This document shows, piece by piece, positions 44,895-53,574 of a stretch of DNA of 64,000 nucleotides (the first letter of the stretch is position 1; the number at the start of each line of letters is the position of its first letter). Below the pieces are notes generated by a model. The model worked only from the letters and a program-made list of their open reading frames with translations, had not been told where the DNA came from and searched no databases. The DNA is from Amycolatopsis sp. CA-128772 (GTDB lineage Bacteria; Actinomycetota; Actinomycetes; Mycobacteriales; Pseudonocardiaceae), in NCBI RefSeq assembly GCF_002904295.1, contig NZ_PPHG01000084.1, positions 1 through 64,000 on the forward strand, written 5' to 3'. The translations under genes and the position numbers were made by a program.

Positions 44895-46286
44895 ATGAGC
44901 AACGAAGCCCTGGTCACCCGGCTGCGCGACCTGCTCGGCAAGAACGCCGTGCTCACCGACACCGACGTCACCGCCTCCTACGCACGCGACATGATGCCGC
45001 TGGCGCCGTCGGGCACGCCGCTCGCCGTGGTCCTGCCGGCGAACGTCGAGCAGGTGCAGGCGGTGGTCAAGGCGTGCGCCGAGGCCAAGGTGCCGATCGT
45101 GCCGCGCGGGGCGGGCAGCGGCCTGTCCGGCGCGGCCAACGCGATCGACGGCTGCGTCACGCTGTCGCTGACCAAGCTGAACGAGATCGTCGAGATCGAC
45201 CCGGGCAACCGCCTGGCCGTCGTCCAGCCCGGGGTGGTCAACCTGGACTTCCGCACCGCGGTGGAGAAGCACGGCCTGTTCTACCCTCCGGACCCGTCGA
45301 GCTACGACTGGTGCACGATCGGCGGCAACCTGTCGACCAACGCGGGCGGCCTCTGCTGCGTGAAGTACGGCGTGACGACGGATTCGGTGCTCGGCCTGGA
45401 GGTCGTCCTGGCCGACGGGTCGTTGCTGAAGACGGGCCGCCGCACGGTGAAGGGCGTGGCGGGCTACGACCTGGCCCGCCTGTTCGTGGGCAGCGAGGGC
45501 ACGCTCGGGGTGATCACCCAGGCCACGGTCCAGCTCAAGCCGCTGCCCCAGGCGCCGGCCACGCTGGTCGCGGGCTTCAGCACCACGGAGGCGGCGGGCG
45601 AGGCGGTCGCGCGGGTGGTGCGCGAGGGGCTGGTGCCGTCCCTGCTGGAGATCATGGACGCGTCATCGATCAAGGCGTCGGAGACGTACCTGAAGACGGA
45701 CCTGGGCGCGGGATCGGACTGCCAGGCCCTCCTGCTGGGCCAGTCCGACGCGGGCGGCGAAGTGGCCCGCCGCGAGCTGGCGGCGCTGGAGCGGATCTGC
45801 GTGGACTGCGGAGCGGACCTGGCGTACACGACGGAGGACCTCGAGGAGGGCCGGATGCTCCTGCAGGCCCGCCGGGTGGTCCTGACGGCGCTGGAGACGT
45901 ATGGCCTGTGGCTGACGGACGACGTGTGCGTCCCGCGCACGAGGATCGCGGAGCTGATCCGCGGCTGCGAGAAGATCAGCGCGGAGGTAGGGCTGCGCAT
46001 CGCGGTGGTGGGCCACGCGGGCGACGGCAACATGCACCCGACGATCGTCTACCAGCCGGACGACCCGGACGAGTTCGCCCGGGCCCAGCGGGCGTTCGAC
46101 GAGATCCTCGAGGTGGGCCTGTCCCTGGGCGGGACGGTGACGGGCGAGCACGGGGTCGGGAAGATCAAGCGGGAATGGCTGGCCCGGGAGATCGGCCCGG
46201 TGGGGATGCGGGTGCACCGGCAGATCAAGCAGGCGCTGGACCCGGAGAACCTGTTCAACCCGGGGTCGATGTTCTCGATGACCTAA
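44895..46286 (+). CDS. FAD-binding oxidase (GlcD/D-lactate dehydrogenase type)
   Basis: 463 residues. The PCMH FAD domain (about 40-215) contains IVPRGAGSGLSGAANA and CTIGGNLSTNAGG. The C-terminal cap ends GTVTGEHGVGKIKREWL with HAGDGNMHP, as in glycolate oxidase GlcD and D-2-hydroxyacid dehydrogenases. It probably oxidises a 2-hydroxyacid. ATG 44895 has TACGAT six bases upstream, a leaderless promoter. No GlcE/GlcF partners are adjacent, so it likely works alone. Confidence 0.93.
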   Translation: MSNEALVTRLRDLLGKNAVLTDTDVTASYARDMMPLAPSGTPLAVVLPANVEQVQAVVKACAEAKVPIVPRGAGSGLSGAANAIDGCVTLSLTKLNEIVEIDPGNRLAVVQPGVVNLDFRTAVEKHGLFYPPDPSSYDWCTIGGNLSTNAGGLCCVKYGVTTDSVLGLEVVLADGSLLKTGRRTVKGVAGYDLARLFVGSEGTLGVITQATVQLKPLPQAPATLVAGFSTTEAAGEAVARVVREGLVPSLLEIMDASSIKASETYLKTDLGAGSDCQALLLGQSDAGGEVARRELAALERICVDCGADLAYTTEDLEEGRMLLQARRVVLTALETYGLWLTDDVCVPRTRIAELIRGCEKISAEVGLRIAVVGHAGDGNMHPTIVYQPDDPDEFARAQRAFDEILEVGLSLGGTVTGEHGVGKIKREWLAREIGPVGMRVHRQIKQALDPENLFNPGSMFSMT

Positions 46287-46287
46287 T

Positions 46288-46308
46288 TGGTACTACACCC
46301 TCGTACCA
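46288..46308 (+). promoter_or_regulatory. Candidate VapB operator
   Basis: TGGTAC-N9-GTACCA is a perfect inverted repeat that lies 10 bp before the antitoxin start. Antitoxins usually repress their own promoter at such sites. Confidence 0.6.
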
Positions 46309-46318
46309 CGCTGGGTGC

Positions 46319-46591
46319 GTGAACCAAGTCGCTGTGCGCGAGCTGGACCAGGACACCGCCGGCGTGCTGGCCAGGGTGAAGGCCGGCGAGGAGGTCGAAA
46401 TCACCGAACGCGGCACGGTGATCGCCCGGATCGTCCCCGCGCAGCCGAGTCCGGTCTCGGCTTTGATCGCTTCGGGAAAGCTGCACCCGGCCTCGGTGAA
46501 CGGGCCGATGCCGCGCCCGCACGGGCCCGTGCGGCCCGACCTCGAAGCCGGGGAACTGGTTCGCGAGCTTCGCGACGACGAACGGTACTGA
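46319..46591 (+). CDS. Phd/YefM-type antitoxin of a VapBC pair
   Basis: 90 residues. N-terminal AbrB/Phd-like part VNQVAVRELDQDTAGVLARVKAGEEVEITERG (shown in part) with the typical motif EVEITERGTVIARIVP, then a Pro-rich flexible tail that would block the toxin. GTG 46319. The toxin ATG shares a base with its stop. The antitoxin appears intact although the toxin gene is broken. Confidence 0.88.
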   Translation: MNQVAVRELDQDTAGVLARVKAGEEVEITERGTVIARIVPAQPSPVSALIASGKLHPASVNGPMPRPHGPVRPDLEAGELVRELRDDERY

Positions 46592-46943
46592 TGATCTACC
46601 TGGACACGGCCGCCCTGGTGAAGCTGGTCCGGCACGAGGCCGAGAGCGCGGCACTGGTCGAAGTCGAGGTGTCGCGGGCTCTCCTGCGTAGCGACCCGCC
46701 TTGGTGACCGACGTCCCGGCGGTGCTGGCCCGGGTGGCCAAGTACGAGATCGACGACGTGGTCCGCCGGACCGCCGCTGCGTACCCGTCGCCGGGTCTGA
46801 GCTCGCTCGACGCCGTCCACCTCGCTACCGCGCACGCTGTGCTCGGCAGGCAGCTCACGTCGTTCGTCACCTACGACAAGCGCCTGCTGGCCGCGGCCGA
46901 AGCGATCGGGCTGCCGACCGACAGCCCGGGTGTGAACGCTTAG
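46591..46943 (+). pseudogene. VapC PIN-domain toxin, disrupted
   Basis: The N-terminal frame (46591-46707) reads MIYLDTAALVKLVRHEAESA with the first PIN Asp, then jumps to VEVEVSRALLRSDPP and stops. About 20 residues normally between these parts appear deleted. The C-terminal part continues in another frame (to 46943): VPAVLARVAKYEIDDV, then SLDAVHLATAHAV with the later PIN acidic residues. A frameshift near 46700 separates the two. The toxin is therefore probably inactive. A sequencing error could explain the shift but not the internal gap. Confidence 0.75.
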
Positions 46944-47641
46944 TCCTTGATGCGCGGGATCCGCTGCGTGACCTCGGGGTCCGCCTTTGCGAGCGCCTTC
47001 TTCTCCCGCCGCGACTTCAGGAACTCCAGGCCGATCGGGACCACCGACACCAGCACGATCAGCACGAAGATCGCGTCGACGTTGTTGCGGATGAAGCCGA
47101 TGTTGCCCAGCAGGGAACCGAGGATCGTGATGCCCGCTGCCCAGAGGATGCCGCCGATCACCGTGTACGTGAAGTAGCGCTTCGGGTCCATGCGGCCGAT
47201 GCCCGCGATCCACGTGATGAACGTGCGGACGAACGGGACGAACCGGGCCAGCACCACGGCTTTCGGGCCGTGCTTCTCCAGGAACTCGTGGGTCTTGTCG
47301 ACGTACTCACGCTTGAAGAACTTGGAGTCCGGCCGGTTGAACAGCTTCGGCCCCGCGAAGTAGCCGAGGTAGTAGCCGACCACGTTGCCGAGCAGGGCCG
47401 CGACCGTCACCAGCACGCAGACCAGCCACAGCGGCGCGTCGAGCGTGCCGTTGGCGATGAACAGGCCCGCCGTGAACAGCAGGGAGTCACCCGGCAGCAC
47501 CGGGAAGATGCTGCTCTCGATGAAGATGATCAAGCACAGGACCGCGATGACCGGCGTCGTCAGGCCGCTCAGCAGGTGCTGCGGGTCCAGCCATGACGGC
47601 AGCAGCGACATCGTGTTGACCGTGCTCTGGGCGAGAATCAC
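46940..47641 (-). CDS. DedA family membrane protein 2
   Basis: 233 residues. Motifs: FPVLPGDSLLFTAG, NVVGYYLGYFAGPKLF, VVLARFVPFVRTFITWIAGIGRM. Longer and less similar to the other DedA than expected for a recent duplicate. Basic C-terminal tail (RREKKALAKADPEV). GTG 47641 or ATG 47611 as start. Its stop overlaps the end of the broken toxin gene. Confidence 0.92.
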   Translation of the reverse strand: MILAQSTVNTMSLLPSWLDPQHLLSGLTTPVIAVLCLIIFIESSIFPVLPGDSLLFTAGLFIANGTLDAPLWLVCVLVTVAALLGNVVGYYLGYFAGPKLFNRPDSKFFKREYVDKTHEFLEKHGPKAVVLARFVPFVRTFITWIAGIGRMDPKRYFTYTVIGGILWAAGITILGSLLGNIGFIRNNVDAIFVLIVLVSVVPIGLEFLKSRREKKALAKADPEVTQRIPRIKD

Positions 47642-47687
47642 CTGGAAAACGGTACAGGGTCACCCTGAGTCGTTACTGAGACCCGTC

Positions 47688-48056
47688 TCAGACCAGCGTC
47701 AGCAGACCCACCACGGACCCCGCCGCCAGTCCCAGCAGCACCGCCAGCATCAGGATCCAGTACGCGGGCAGCTGCGCCGACTGGCGCGGAGGCGGTGGCG
47801 AGTACGCCGTGGGGGCCTCCGAAGCCGCGTCGAGGGCCGCCCGCTCGCGCTCCAGGGAGTCCGCGCCGGCGCCCGAGAGCAGCCCGTACGCCGACGGCAG
47901 CTCGTTGATCGCGCTGGTCGGGACGGCGTCCGTGGCCGGCTCGGCGTCGGGCACCGGGGGCGAAGCCGGTGCCGGCGGCGACGCCTGCGGGGCGAAGACG
48001 GCTTGCGCGCGAAGGGCGTCCGCCAGCAGCTGCTCGGGGTCCTTCGGCTCGCTCAT
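47688..48056 (-). CDS. Small C-terminally anchored membrane protein
   Basis: 122 residues. A charged N-terminus (MSEPKDPEQLLADALRAQ), a long Ala/Pro-rich central region and one C-terminal helix (YWILMLAVLLGLAAGSVVGLL), so a tail-anchored protein. No family recognised. It follows nagA with a 23-bp gap on the same strand and may be co-transcribed. ATG 48056 is preceded closely by GGAG. Confidence 0.7.
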   Translation of the reverse strand: MSEPKDPEQLLADALRAQAVFAPQASPPAPASPPVPDAEPATDAVPTSAINELPSAYGLLSGAGADSLERERAALDAASEAPTAYSPPPPRQSAQLPAYWILMLAVLLGLAAGSVVGLLTLV

Positions 48057-48079
48057 CTCCGCCCGTCCGGTCGTCGAAA

Positions 48080-49231
48080 CTACGTGCTCACGGTAGCCGT
48101 TCCCACCTCGGCGACCCATTCTCCCCGGCGCAGCACCTTCGCCGGCCGCAGGTCCTGGTCGAGGACCACGATGTCGGCCTGGTAGCCGGAGCACAGCATC
48201 CCCGTGCGGTCGGCGATGCCGAGCAGCTCCGCGGGCCGTTGCGACGTCGCGTGCACCGCGTCGAGAACGCCGAGTTTCGCACCCCCGACCAGATTGCGGA
48301 AGGCAGTGTCCATCGTCAGGGTGCTGCCGGCCAGCGAGCCGTTGTCCGCGAGGGTGGCGACGCCGTCGTGCACGTCGACCTCGAGGCGGCCCAGCGTGTA
48401 GCGGCCGTCCGCGGCGTCCGTCGCCGACATCGCGTCGGTGATCAGGACCGTCCGGTTGCGGCCCGCGTGCTTCGCCGCCAGGCGGACCACGGTCGGGTGC
48501 AGGTGCACCAGGTCGCAGATGAGCTCGATGGTGATGCGCTCGTCGTCCAGCAGCGCGCCGATCGGGCCGGGCTCGCGGTGGTGCAGCGGGCGCATGCCGT
48601 TGAACAGGTGGGTCGCCACCGATGCGCCCGCGTCGATCGCCGGCCGCAGCTGCTCCTCGACGCCGTCGGTGTGCCCGATGGCGGCGATGACGCCGGACTC
48701 GGCCAGCTGGCGGACCGCCTTCACGCCGCCGTACAGCTCCGGCGCGATGGTGACCATCCGGATCGCACCCTGGCCCGCGCGCAGCAGCTTTTCGACCGTG
48801 CCGGTGTCCGGTTCGAGCAGGGTTTCCGGATCGTGCGCGCCGCAGCGGGCCTTCGAGATGAACGGGCCCTCCAGGTGGATGCCCGCGACTTCGCCGTCCT
48901 GGACGAGCTCGCGCAGCGCGGCGACCTGCTCACGCAGGATGTCCACCGGGTCGGAGACCAGGCTGGCGAGCATGGTGGTGGTGCCGTGACGGCGGTGCGC
49001 CCGCACCGCCGTCACGAGTTCCTCGGGATCGAGGGAGGTGAACGAAGCACCTCCCCCGCCGTGGCAGTGGGTGTCGATGAACCCGGGCACGACCAGTGCC
49101 CCCCCGACGTCGACGTGTTCGCCCGACGGCGGGGTCCCGGAACCCACGCCGGCGATCCGCCCGTCGGAGACGGCCACCCAGCCGTCGTCGAGTAAACGGT
49201 CCGGGGTTGCGACCCGGCCGCCCATGATCAC
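48080..49231 (-). CDS. nagA: N-acetylglucosamine-6-phosphate deacetylase
   Basis: Removes the acetyl group of GlcNAc-6-P, giving GlcN-6-P and acetate; key to using chitin and recycled wall sugars. 383 residues. Amidohydrolase fold; the metal site is FIDTHCHGGGG at the N-terminus of the barrel, with IHLEGPF, IGHTDG and LITDAMSATDA further on. GTG 49231 is chosen because GGAG lies five bases upstream and it starts at the family position (VIMGGRV); an ATG at 49285 would run through a dre operator. Regulation by DasR is therefore likely. Confidence 0.95.
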   Translation of the reverse strand: MIMGGRVATPDRLLDDGWVAVSDGRIAGVGSGTPPSGEHVDVGGALVVPGFIDTHCHGGGGASFTSLDPEELVTAVRAHRRHGTTTMLASLVSDPVDILREQVAALRELVQDGEVAGIHLEGPFISKARCGAHDPETLLEPDTGTVEKLLRAGQGAIRMVTIAPELYGGVKAVRQLAESGVIAAIGHTDGVEEQLRPAIDAGASVATHLFNGMRPLHHREPGPIGALLDDERITIELICDLVHLHPTVVRLAAKHAGRNRTVLITDAMSATDAADGRYTLGRLEVDVHDGVATLADNGSLAGSTLTMDTAFRNLVGGAKLGVLDAVHATSQRPAELLGIADRTGMLCSGYQADIVVLDQDLRPAKVLRRGEWVAEVGTATVST

Positions 49232-49267
49232 GAAATCTCCGGCGCCTCTCACGCCCCCCAGCATATA

Positions 49268-49281
49268 TTGGTCTGGACCAA
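49268..49281 (-). promoter_or_regulatory. DasR-type dre operator upstream of nagA
   Basis: TTGGTCTGGACCAA is a near-perfect palindrome matching the dre core TGGTCTAGACCA at 11 of 12 bases. It lies 36 bp before the chosen nagA start. NagA genes are known DasR targets in Streptomyces. Confidence 0.82.
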
Positions 49282-49322
49282 GCATGGTGATACGACTCAG
49301 TGATCGGAATGGTCCACCCGGG

Positions 49323-49970
49323 TCACTGTGGGGTCTGCATGGCCTTCTGGAGTGCCTCGAGCGCCCGGCTGGCGGTCGATTTGACGGTACCCTTGGAAAT
49401 ACCTGCGGCCTCAGAGATTTCGGCTTCGCTCAGCCCGCCGTAGTACCGCAGCACCAGCACTTCGCGCTGGCGAGGCGGCAGCTTGGAGAGCGCGCTGACC
49501 ACGGCCTGGTGCTCGCTGGAGAGCATCGCCAGGCTCTCGGCGGACCGCGCGTTGACGGCGTGCGGCGGCACGTATTCGCGGGCGGTCTTGCGGCGGCGCA
49601 GCACGCTGCGCGACCCGTTGACCACGGCGGTGCGCAGGTAGCCGACGGCCGCCGCGGCGTCCCGGAGCCGGCCCCAGTTGCGGTGCAGGCCGGTGAAGGC
49701 CTCCTGGACGACGTCTTCCGCGGTCGCGGGCTCGTCGACCAGCAGAATCGCCAGCCGGACCAGCCGCATGCGGTGCTGGCGGTAGAGATCTTCGAGGGTC
49801 AGCGGTGTCGGCGCCTGCGCCGGGGCCGGACCGTCCATGACCCGCAGGTGGCCGAGGGTGGCCTCGACGCTGCGTTCCGCATTGCCCTCGAGCATGAACC
49901 CCTGCCTGTTCTCGACCCCGGTTTGCACGGTGTGCCGCGTCAGCAGGTTCACGGTATTCACAGCGCTCAC
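49323..49970 (-). CDS. SigE-family (ECF-like) sigma factor
   Basis: 215 residues. Region 2: LEDLYRQHRMRLVRLAILLVDEPATAEDVVQEAF (shown in parts) with DVVQEAF, then YLRTAVVNGSRSVLRRRK. Region 4: SALSKLPPRQREVLVLRYYGGLSEAEISEAAGISKGTVKS (in parts). The N-terminal 50 residues are an extension without clear role. GTG 49970; later starts are possible. No anti-sigma gene adjoins it. Confidence 0.9.
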   Translation of the reverse strand: MSAVNTVNLLTRHTVQTGVENRQGFMLEGNAERSVEATLGHLRVMDGPAPAQAPTPLTLEDLYRQHRMRLVRLAILLVDEPATAEDVVQEAFTGLHRNWGRLRDAAAAVGYLRTAVVNGSRSVLRRRKTAREYVPPHAVNARSAESLAMLSSEHQAVVSALSKLPPRQREVLVLRYYGGLSEAEISEAAGISKGTVKSTASRALEALQKAMQTPQ

Positions 49971-50095
49971 ACAGGTACTGACGCGTGCCCAGCCTATCGG
50001 GTTCGGATGCCGGTGCCACAGATCGGATGCTGGTACAGAACCGTGACACGGGTAGCGTCGGGTTCGTCCCGCCCGCGCCGACCCCGGAGATCCAC

Positions 50096-50380
50096 ATGGC
50101 CTGGTTCCTCGTCGAAATCACCTACGTCCAGGAGAAGATGCCGGACGTCCGCCCGCGGCACCGCGAGTTCCTGAGCAGGCTGGCCGAGGAGGGCCGCGTC
50201 GCGGTCGCCGGCCCGCTCGGCGACGGGACCGGCGGTGTCACGCTGTACCAGGCCGACGACGAGGCGCACCTCAAGGAGACGATCGACCAGGACCCGTACT
50301 TCCTGGAGGGGGTCGTCGCCGAGCGGAGCATCCGCGAGTTCAAGCCGGTGATCGGCGCCTGGCTGCCTGCGGAGTCATAG
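50096..50380 (+). CDS. YCII-family protein
   Basis: 94 residues with the ferredoxin-like YciI fold: MAWFLVEITYVQEK, then PRHREFLSRLAEEGRVAVAGPL (split) with the conserved His-Arg-Glu region, and DDEAHLKETIDQDPYFLEG with the Asp-Pro-Tyr/Phe motif. ATG 50096 has GGAG at good spacing. Possible hydrolase or ketoreductase accessory; unknown. Confidence 0.9.
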   Translation: MAWFLVEITYVQEKMPDVRPRHREFLSRLAEEGRVAVAGPLGDGTGGVTLYQADDEAHLKETIDQDPYFLEGVVAERSIREFKPVIGAWLPAES

Positions 50381-50558
50381 GTCGAGCACGGTGGTGCCGC
50401 GGTCGACGCAGACCCGCATGGATCGGCCGTCGGCACCGCGCACGTTCTGAAGAAACCCTGCTGGCCGGACCGGACGGCAGCACGAGGTCGACGTGCGCGC
50501 CCGGCCGCCACCCCGGCAGGTCGGGGTCGACAACCGGCGCACCCCACGCCCGCCGCAT
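50375..50558 (-). pseudogene. Remnant of a PDR/VanB-type oxidoreductase
   Basis: On the minus strand the first half reads PVVDPDLPGWRPGAHVDLVLPSG, the start of a phthalate-dioxygenase-reductase FAD domain. After a frame change the rest reads NVRGADGRSMRVCVDRGTTVLDL and stops, resembling the beginning of its ferredoxin domain. The central part is missing and the two pieces are out of frame. Decayed gene fragment downstream of the monooxygenase. Only moderately sure, because the pieces are short. Confidence 0.4.
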
Positions 50559-50596
50559 CGAGAGGGGCCGCCGCGCCGCGAGGCTGCTCCGCGGGC

Positions 50597-52066
50597 TCAG
50601 GAGCGGCCGGACAGCTCGTAGTCCGCCGGGTCCACCTTGCGGGTCTCCAGCCAGTAGCGCCAGGTGAAGCCCGGCCAGATCGTCCGGTTCACGCCCTGGG
50701 CGTCGAGGTACCAGCTCTTGCAGCCGCCCTGGGTCCAGACGCCCTTGACCAGTTTGTCCTGGATCTCCCGCTGGAACTCGTCCTGCACGCCCGGCCGGAC
50801 GTCGAGTGCCGCGGCGCCGCGCGAGTCGGCGAGCTTGATGGCGTCGACGACGTACCGCGCCTGCGACTCGATCATGAACACCACCGAGTTGTGGCCCAGC
50901 GCGGTGTTCGGCCCGAGCAGGAAGAACAGGTTCGGGAAACCGGACACCGTGATGCCCTTGTGCGTCCGCATGCCCTCGGTCGCCCACTCCTTGGCGAGGT
51001 TGCGGCCGTCGACGCCGGTGATGTCGAGGTACTCCAGCGCGTCGGTCACCTTGAAGCCGGTGCCGTAGACGATCGCGTCGACCTCGTGCTCGACGCCGGC
51101 CGAGTCGACGATCGAGTGGGCCTTGACCTGCTGGATGCCGTCGGTGACGACGTCGACGTTCGGCCGGCCCAGCGCCGGGTAGTAGTCGTTGGAGATCAGG
51201 ACGCGCTTGCAGCCCATCGTGTAGTCCGGCGTGACCTTCTTGCGCAGCGCGCGGTCCTTGATGCCCTTCGCGATGTTGCGCTTGGCGATCAGCTCGCCGG
51301 CCTTCATGATCGCCGGGTGGCCGTTGAAGCCGATGGCCCGCGCTTCGAGCAGCCAGTACAGCGCGTTGCGGTAGAGGCGCTGGGTGCCCGGGACGCGCTT
51401 GAACAGCGTCTGCGCCCACGACGGCATCGCGTGGTCGGGCTTGGGCATGATCCACGGCGGCGTGCGCTGGAACAGCGTCAGCTCGGCGACGTCGGGGGCG
51501 ATCTTCGGGACGAACTGGACGGCGCTGGCGCCGGTCCCGACCACGGCGACCCGCTTGCCGCGCAGGTCGTACTCGTGGTTCCACCGCGCCGAGTGCCAGG
51601 TCTGGCCCTCGAACGCGTCGATCCCGGGCAGCTCGGGGACCTGCGGGATGTGCAGGCCGCCGACGCCGGAGACGAGGAACTGCGCGACGAACTCGCGGCC
51701 GTCCTTCGTCGTCGCCGTCCAGCGGCGCTCGCGCTCGTCCCAGTGGGCGCCGGTCAGCTCGACACCGAAGCGGATCTTCTCGCGCAACCGGTACTTGTCC
51801 GCGACCCCCTTGAGGTAGCCGAAGATTTCCGGCTGCGGCGAGAACGACCGCGACCAGTCCGGGTTCTGCTCGTACGAGAACGAGTACATGTGCGACTGGA
51901 CGTCGCACGCGCACCCGGGGTAGGAGTTGTCGCGCCAGGTGCCGCCCACCTCGGTGGCCTTCTCCAGGATCACGTAGTCCCGGATGCCGGCCTTTTCGAG
52001 CTGGATCGCCTGGCCGAGCCCGGAGAACCCGGTGCCCACGATCACGACCTTGAACCGCTCGGTCAT
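50597..52066 (-). CDS. Flavin monooxygenase (Baeyer-Villiger type)
   Basis: 489 residues, cytosolic. FAD motif VGTGFSGLG near the N-terminus, the Baeyer-Villiger fingerprint FEGQTWHSARW (about 160-170), and a second Rossmann motif VVGTGASAVQ (about 185-195). Typical for monooxygenases acting on ketones, steroids or long-chain compounds. ATG 52066 has no strong SD but follows GAGGCC. A palindrome 40 bp upstream (52106) is a candidate operator. Confidence 0.92.
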   Translation of the reverse strand: MTERFKVVIVGTGFSGLGQAIQLEKAGIRDYVILEKATEVGGTWRDNSYPGCACDVQSHMYSFSYEQNPDWSRSFSPQPEIFGYLKGVADKYRLREKIRFGVELTGAHWDERERRWTATTKDGREFVAQFLVSGVGGLHIPQVPELPGIDAFEGQTWHSARWNHEYDLRGKRVAVVGTGASAVQFVPKIAPDVAELTLFQRTPPWIMPKPDHAMPSWAQTLFKRVPGTQRLYRNALYWLLEARAIGFNGHPAIMKAGELIAKRNIAKGIKDRALRKKVTPDYTMGCKRVLISNDYYPALGRPNVDVVTDGIQQVKAHSIVDSAGVEHEVDAIVYGTGFKVTDALEYLDITGVDGRNLAKEWATEGMRTHKGITVSGFPNLFFLLGPNTALGHNSVVFMIESQARYVVDAIKLADSRGAAALDVRPGVQDEFQREIQDKLVKGVWTQGGCKSWYLDAQGVNRTIWPGFTWRYWLETRKVDPADYELSGRS

Positions 52067-52105
52067 CTGTCGGCCTCCGCTGCGTCGAGTTGCTGCCCAG
52101 ATGAC

Positions 52106-52120
52106 GTTACCTCAGGTAAC
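52106..52120 (-). promoter_or_regulatory. Perfect palindrome upstream of the monooxygenase
   Basis: GTTACCT-C-AGGTAAC. A related, weaker repeat CTTAC-CCGCA-GTAAG lies at 53575-53589, before the SDR gene of the same neighbourhood. TetR-type regulation of both is likely; no tetR gene adjoins. Confidence 0.55.
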
Positions 52121-52146
52121 AGTTACTTGGAAGTACCGGCTACTGA

Positions 52147-52620
52147 TCAGTACGTCCCGCCGAGCTTGCCGTGGTCCCAGCTGACGACCTTGGTCGGGCG
52201 GAAGATCAGCCCGACGCGTTTGGCGGCCTGACCTGCGATGAAGGCCTGGAGCTCGGCCGGCGCCGGGTCACCCGGCTTGGCGCCGGAGTACCGCTGCATC
52301 AGCGCGGTGCCCATCCGGGTGACCTCGTCGACGTCCTCGACGAGCTCGACGGCGGCCTCGAACGAGACGCCGCGGAGCTTTTCGTAGCTGTCGCCGTCCT
52401 CGACGAGCACGGTCGCCTCCGGCAGGCGACGGAAGTTCTTCGCCTTCTGCGACGTGCCGTAGGTCCAGGTTGCGACGCCGTCCTCGTGCGGGAAGTACCA
52501 GAGCGGCGCGAGGTGCGGGCGGCCGTTCGGGCCGACGCTGGCGACGTTGATGACCTTCTGGCCCGCGAGGTACGCGCGGACTTCGTCCTCGGTCATCCGG
52601 ATCTGGTCGCGACGGGACAT
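52147..52620 (-). CDS. PPOX-class F420/flavin-dependent protein
   Basis: 157 residues, split-barrel: MTEDEVRAYLAGQKVINVAS, then GRPHLAPLWYFPHEDGVATW, KAKNFRRLPEATVLVEDG and VSWDHGKLGGTY at the end. F420-binding deazaflavin reductases share this layout. Start ATG 52620 is two bases after the end of the SDR gene, so they are in one operon. The substrate is unknown; the neighbours suggest ketone or steroid-like metabolism. Confidence 0.88.
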   Translation of the reverse strand: MSRRDQIRMTEDEVRAYLAGQKVINVASVGPNGRPHLAPLWYFPHEDGVATWTYGTSQKAKNFRRLPEATVLVEDGDSYEKLRGVSFEAAVELVEDVDEVTRMGTALMQRYSGAKPGDPAPAELQAFIAGQAAKRVGLIFRPTKVVSWDHGKLGGTY

Positions 52621-52622
52621 CT

Positions 52623-53534
52623 TCACCCCTTGGTGGCGGCCCGGCCGCCGTGGCCGGTGACCGCCGACTCGAACGCGCCGCGCGCCTCGATGTCGGCCAG
52701 CGCGGCCTTGTCCGCCGAAGGTACCCGGCTGCGGGAGCCGATTTCGATCACCGGCGGCAGGAAGGCGCGGAACAGCTTGAGCCCGCCGACCCAGCGCGGC
52801 ACGTGGATGGTCCGGGCGCGCTTGAGGATGCCGGCCTCGAGGTCGTCCAGGGCGACGTCGAGCGGGTAGGTCTTGCCGATCAGGCCGGGCATCGACGCGC
52901 GGAGCTTGCCGAACACCGGGTGCGCGTCGGCGCTCTCGACCAGGTCGGTGCGGATCCACGTCGGGTGCGCGACGCCGACCTTGACGCCCAGGTGGGCGAC
53001 CTCGGCGCGGAGGCTGTTGGAGAACGCCTCGACGCCGGCTTTCGCGGCGGAGTAGTTCGCCATGCCCGGCGCGTGCGTGATCGCGGCGAGGCTGGAGATG
53101 GCCAGCAGGTAGCCCTTGCGCTCGATGACGTGCGGGAGCGTGACGCGGAACGTGCGCCAGACGCCGAGCAGGTCGACCTCGATCACCTTCTCGAACGCGG
53201 CCCGGTCGACCGAGCGGACGAAGCCCGCCGTCGCGATGCCGGCGTTCGCGATGACGATGTCGATCCCGCCGAAGTGTTCGACGACCCCCGTGGTCGCTTT
53301 TTCGAGGGCCTCCCAGCTGGTGACGTCGGCTTCCCAGGCGTGCGCGTTGGGGCCGATCCGGTCGGCGACCTTCTTCTGCTCGTCGGCTTCGAGGCCGACG
53401 AGGGCGACCTTGGCGCCGCGGGCGGCCAGCCGTTCGGCCAGCCCGGCGCCGATGCCGCGGGCCGCGCCGGTGATCAGCACGACCTTGCCGTCGACCTTCT
53501 TGGTGCCGCTCAGCAGCGAAAACGGGTTGGCCAC
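52623..53534 (-). CDS. SDR family oxidoreductase
   Basis: 303 residues. ITGAARGIG (about 21-29), NAGI (about 98), Ser in AISSLAA and YSAAK (about 162-166) make the active site. A long C-terminal extension (RWVGGLKLFRAFLPPVIEIG) is amphipathic. In one operon with the PPOX protein and followed after 80 bp by the monooxygenase gene. ATG 53534 has AGGAGGGC upstream. Confidence 0.92.
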   Translation of the reverse strand: MANPFSLLSGTKKVDGKVVLITGAARGIGAGLAERLAARGAKVALVGLEADEQKKVADRIGPNAHAWEADVTSWEALEKATTGVVEHFGGIDIVIANAGIATAGFVRSVDRAAFEKVIEVDLLGVWRTFRVTLPHVIERKGYLLAISSLAAITHAPGMANYSAAKAGVEAFSNSLRAEVAHLGVKVGVAHPTWIRTDLVESADAHPVFGKLRASMPGLIGKTYPLDVALDDLEAGILKRARTIHVPRWVGGLKLFRAFLPPVIEIGSRSRVPSADKAALADIEARGAFESAVTGHGGRAATKG

Positions 53535-53574
53535 GGTGCCCTCCTAGACGTCACTTGAGGGCACCGTACCCCAA

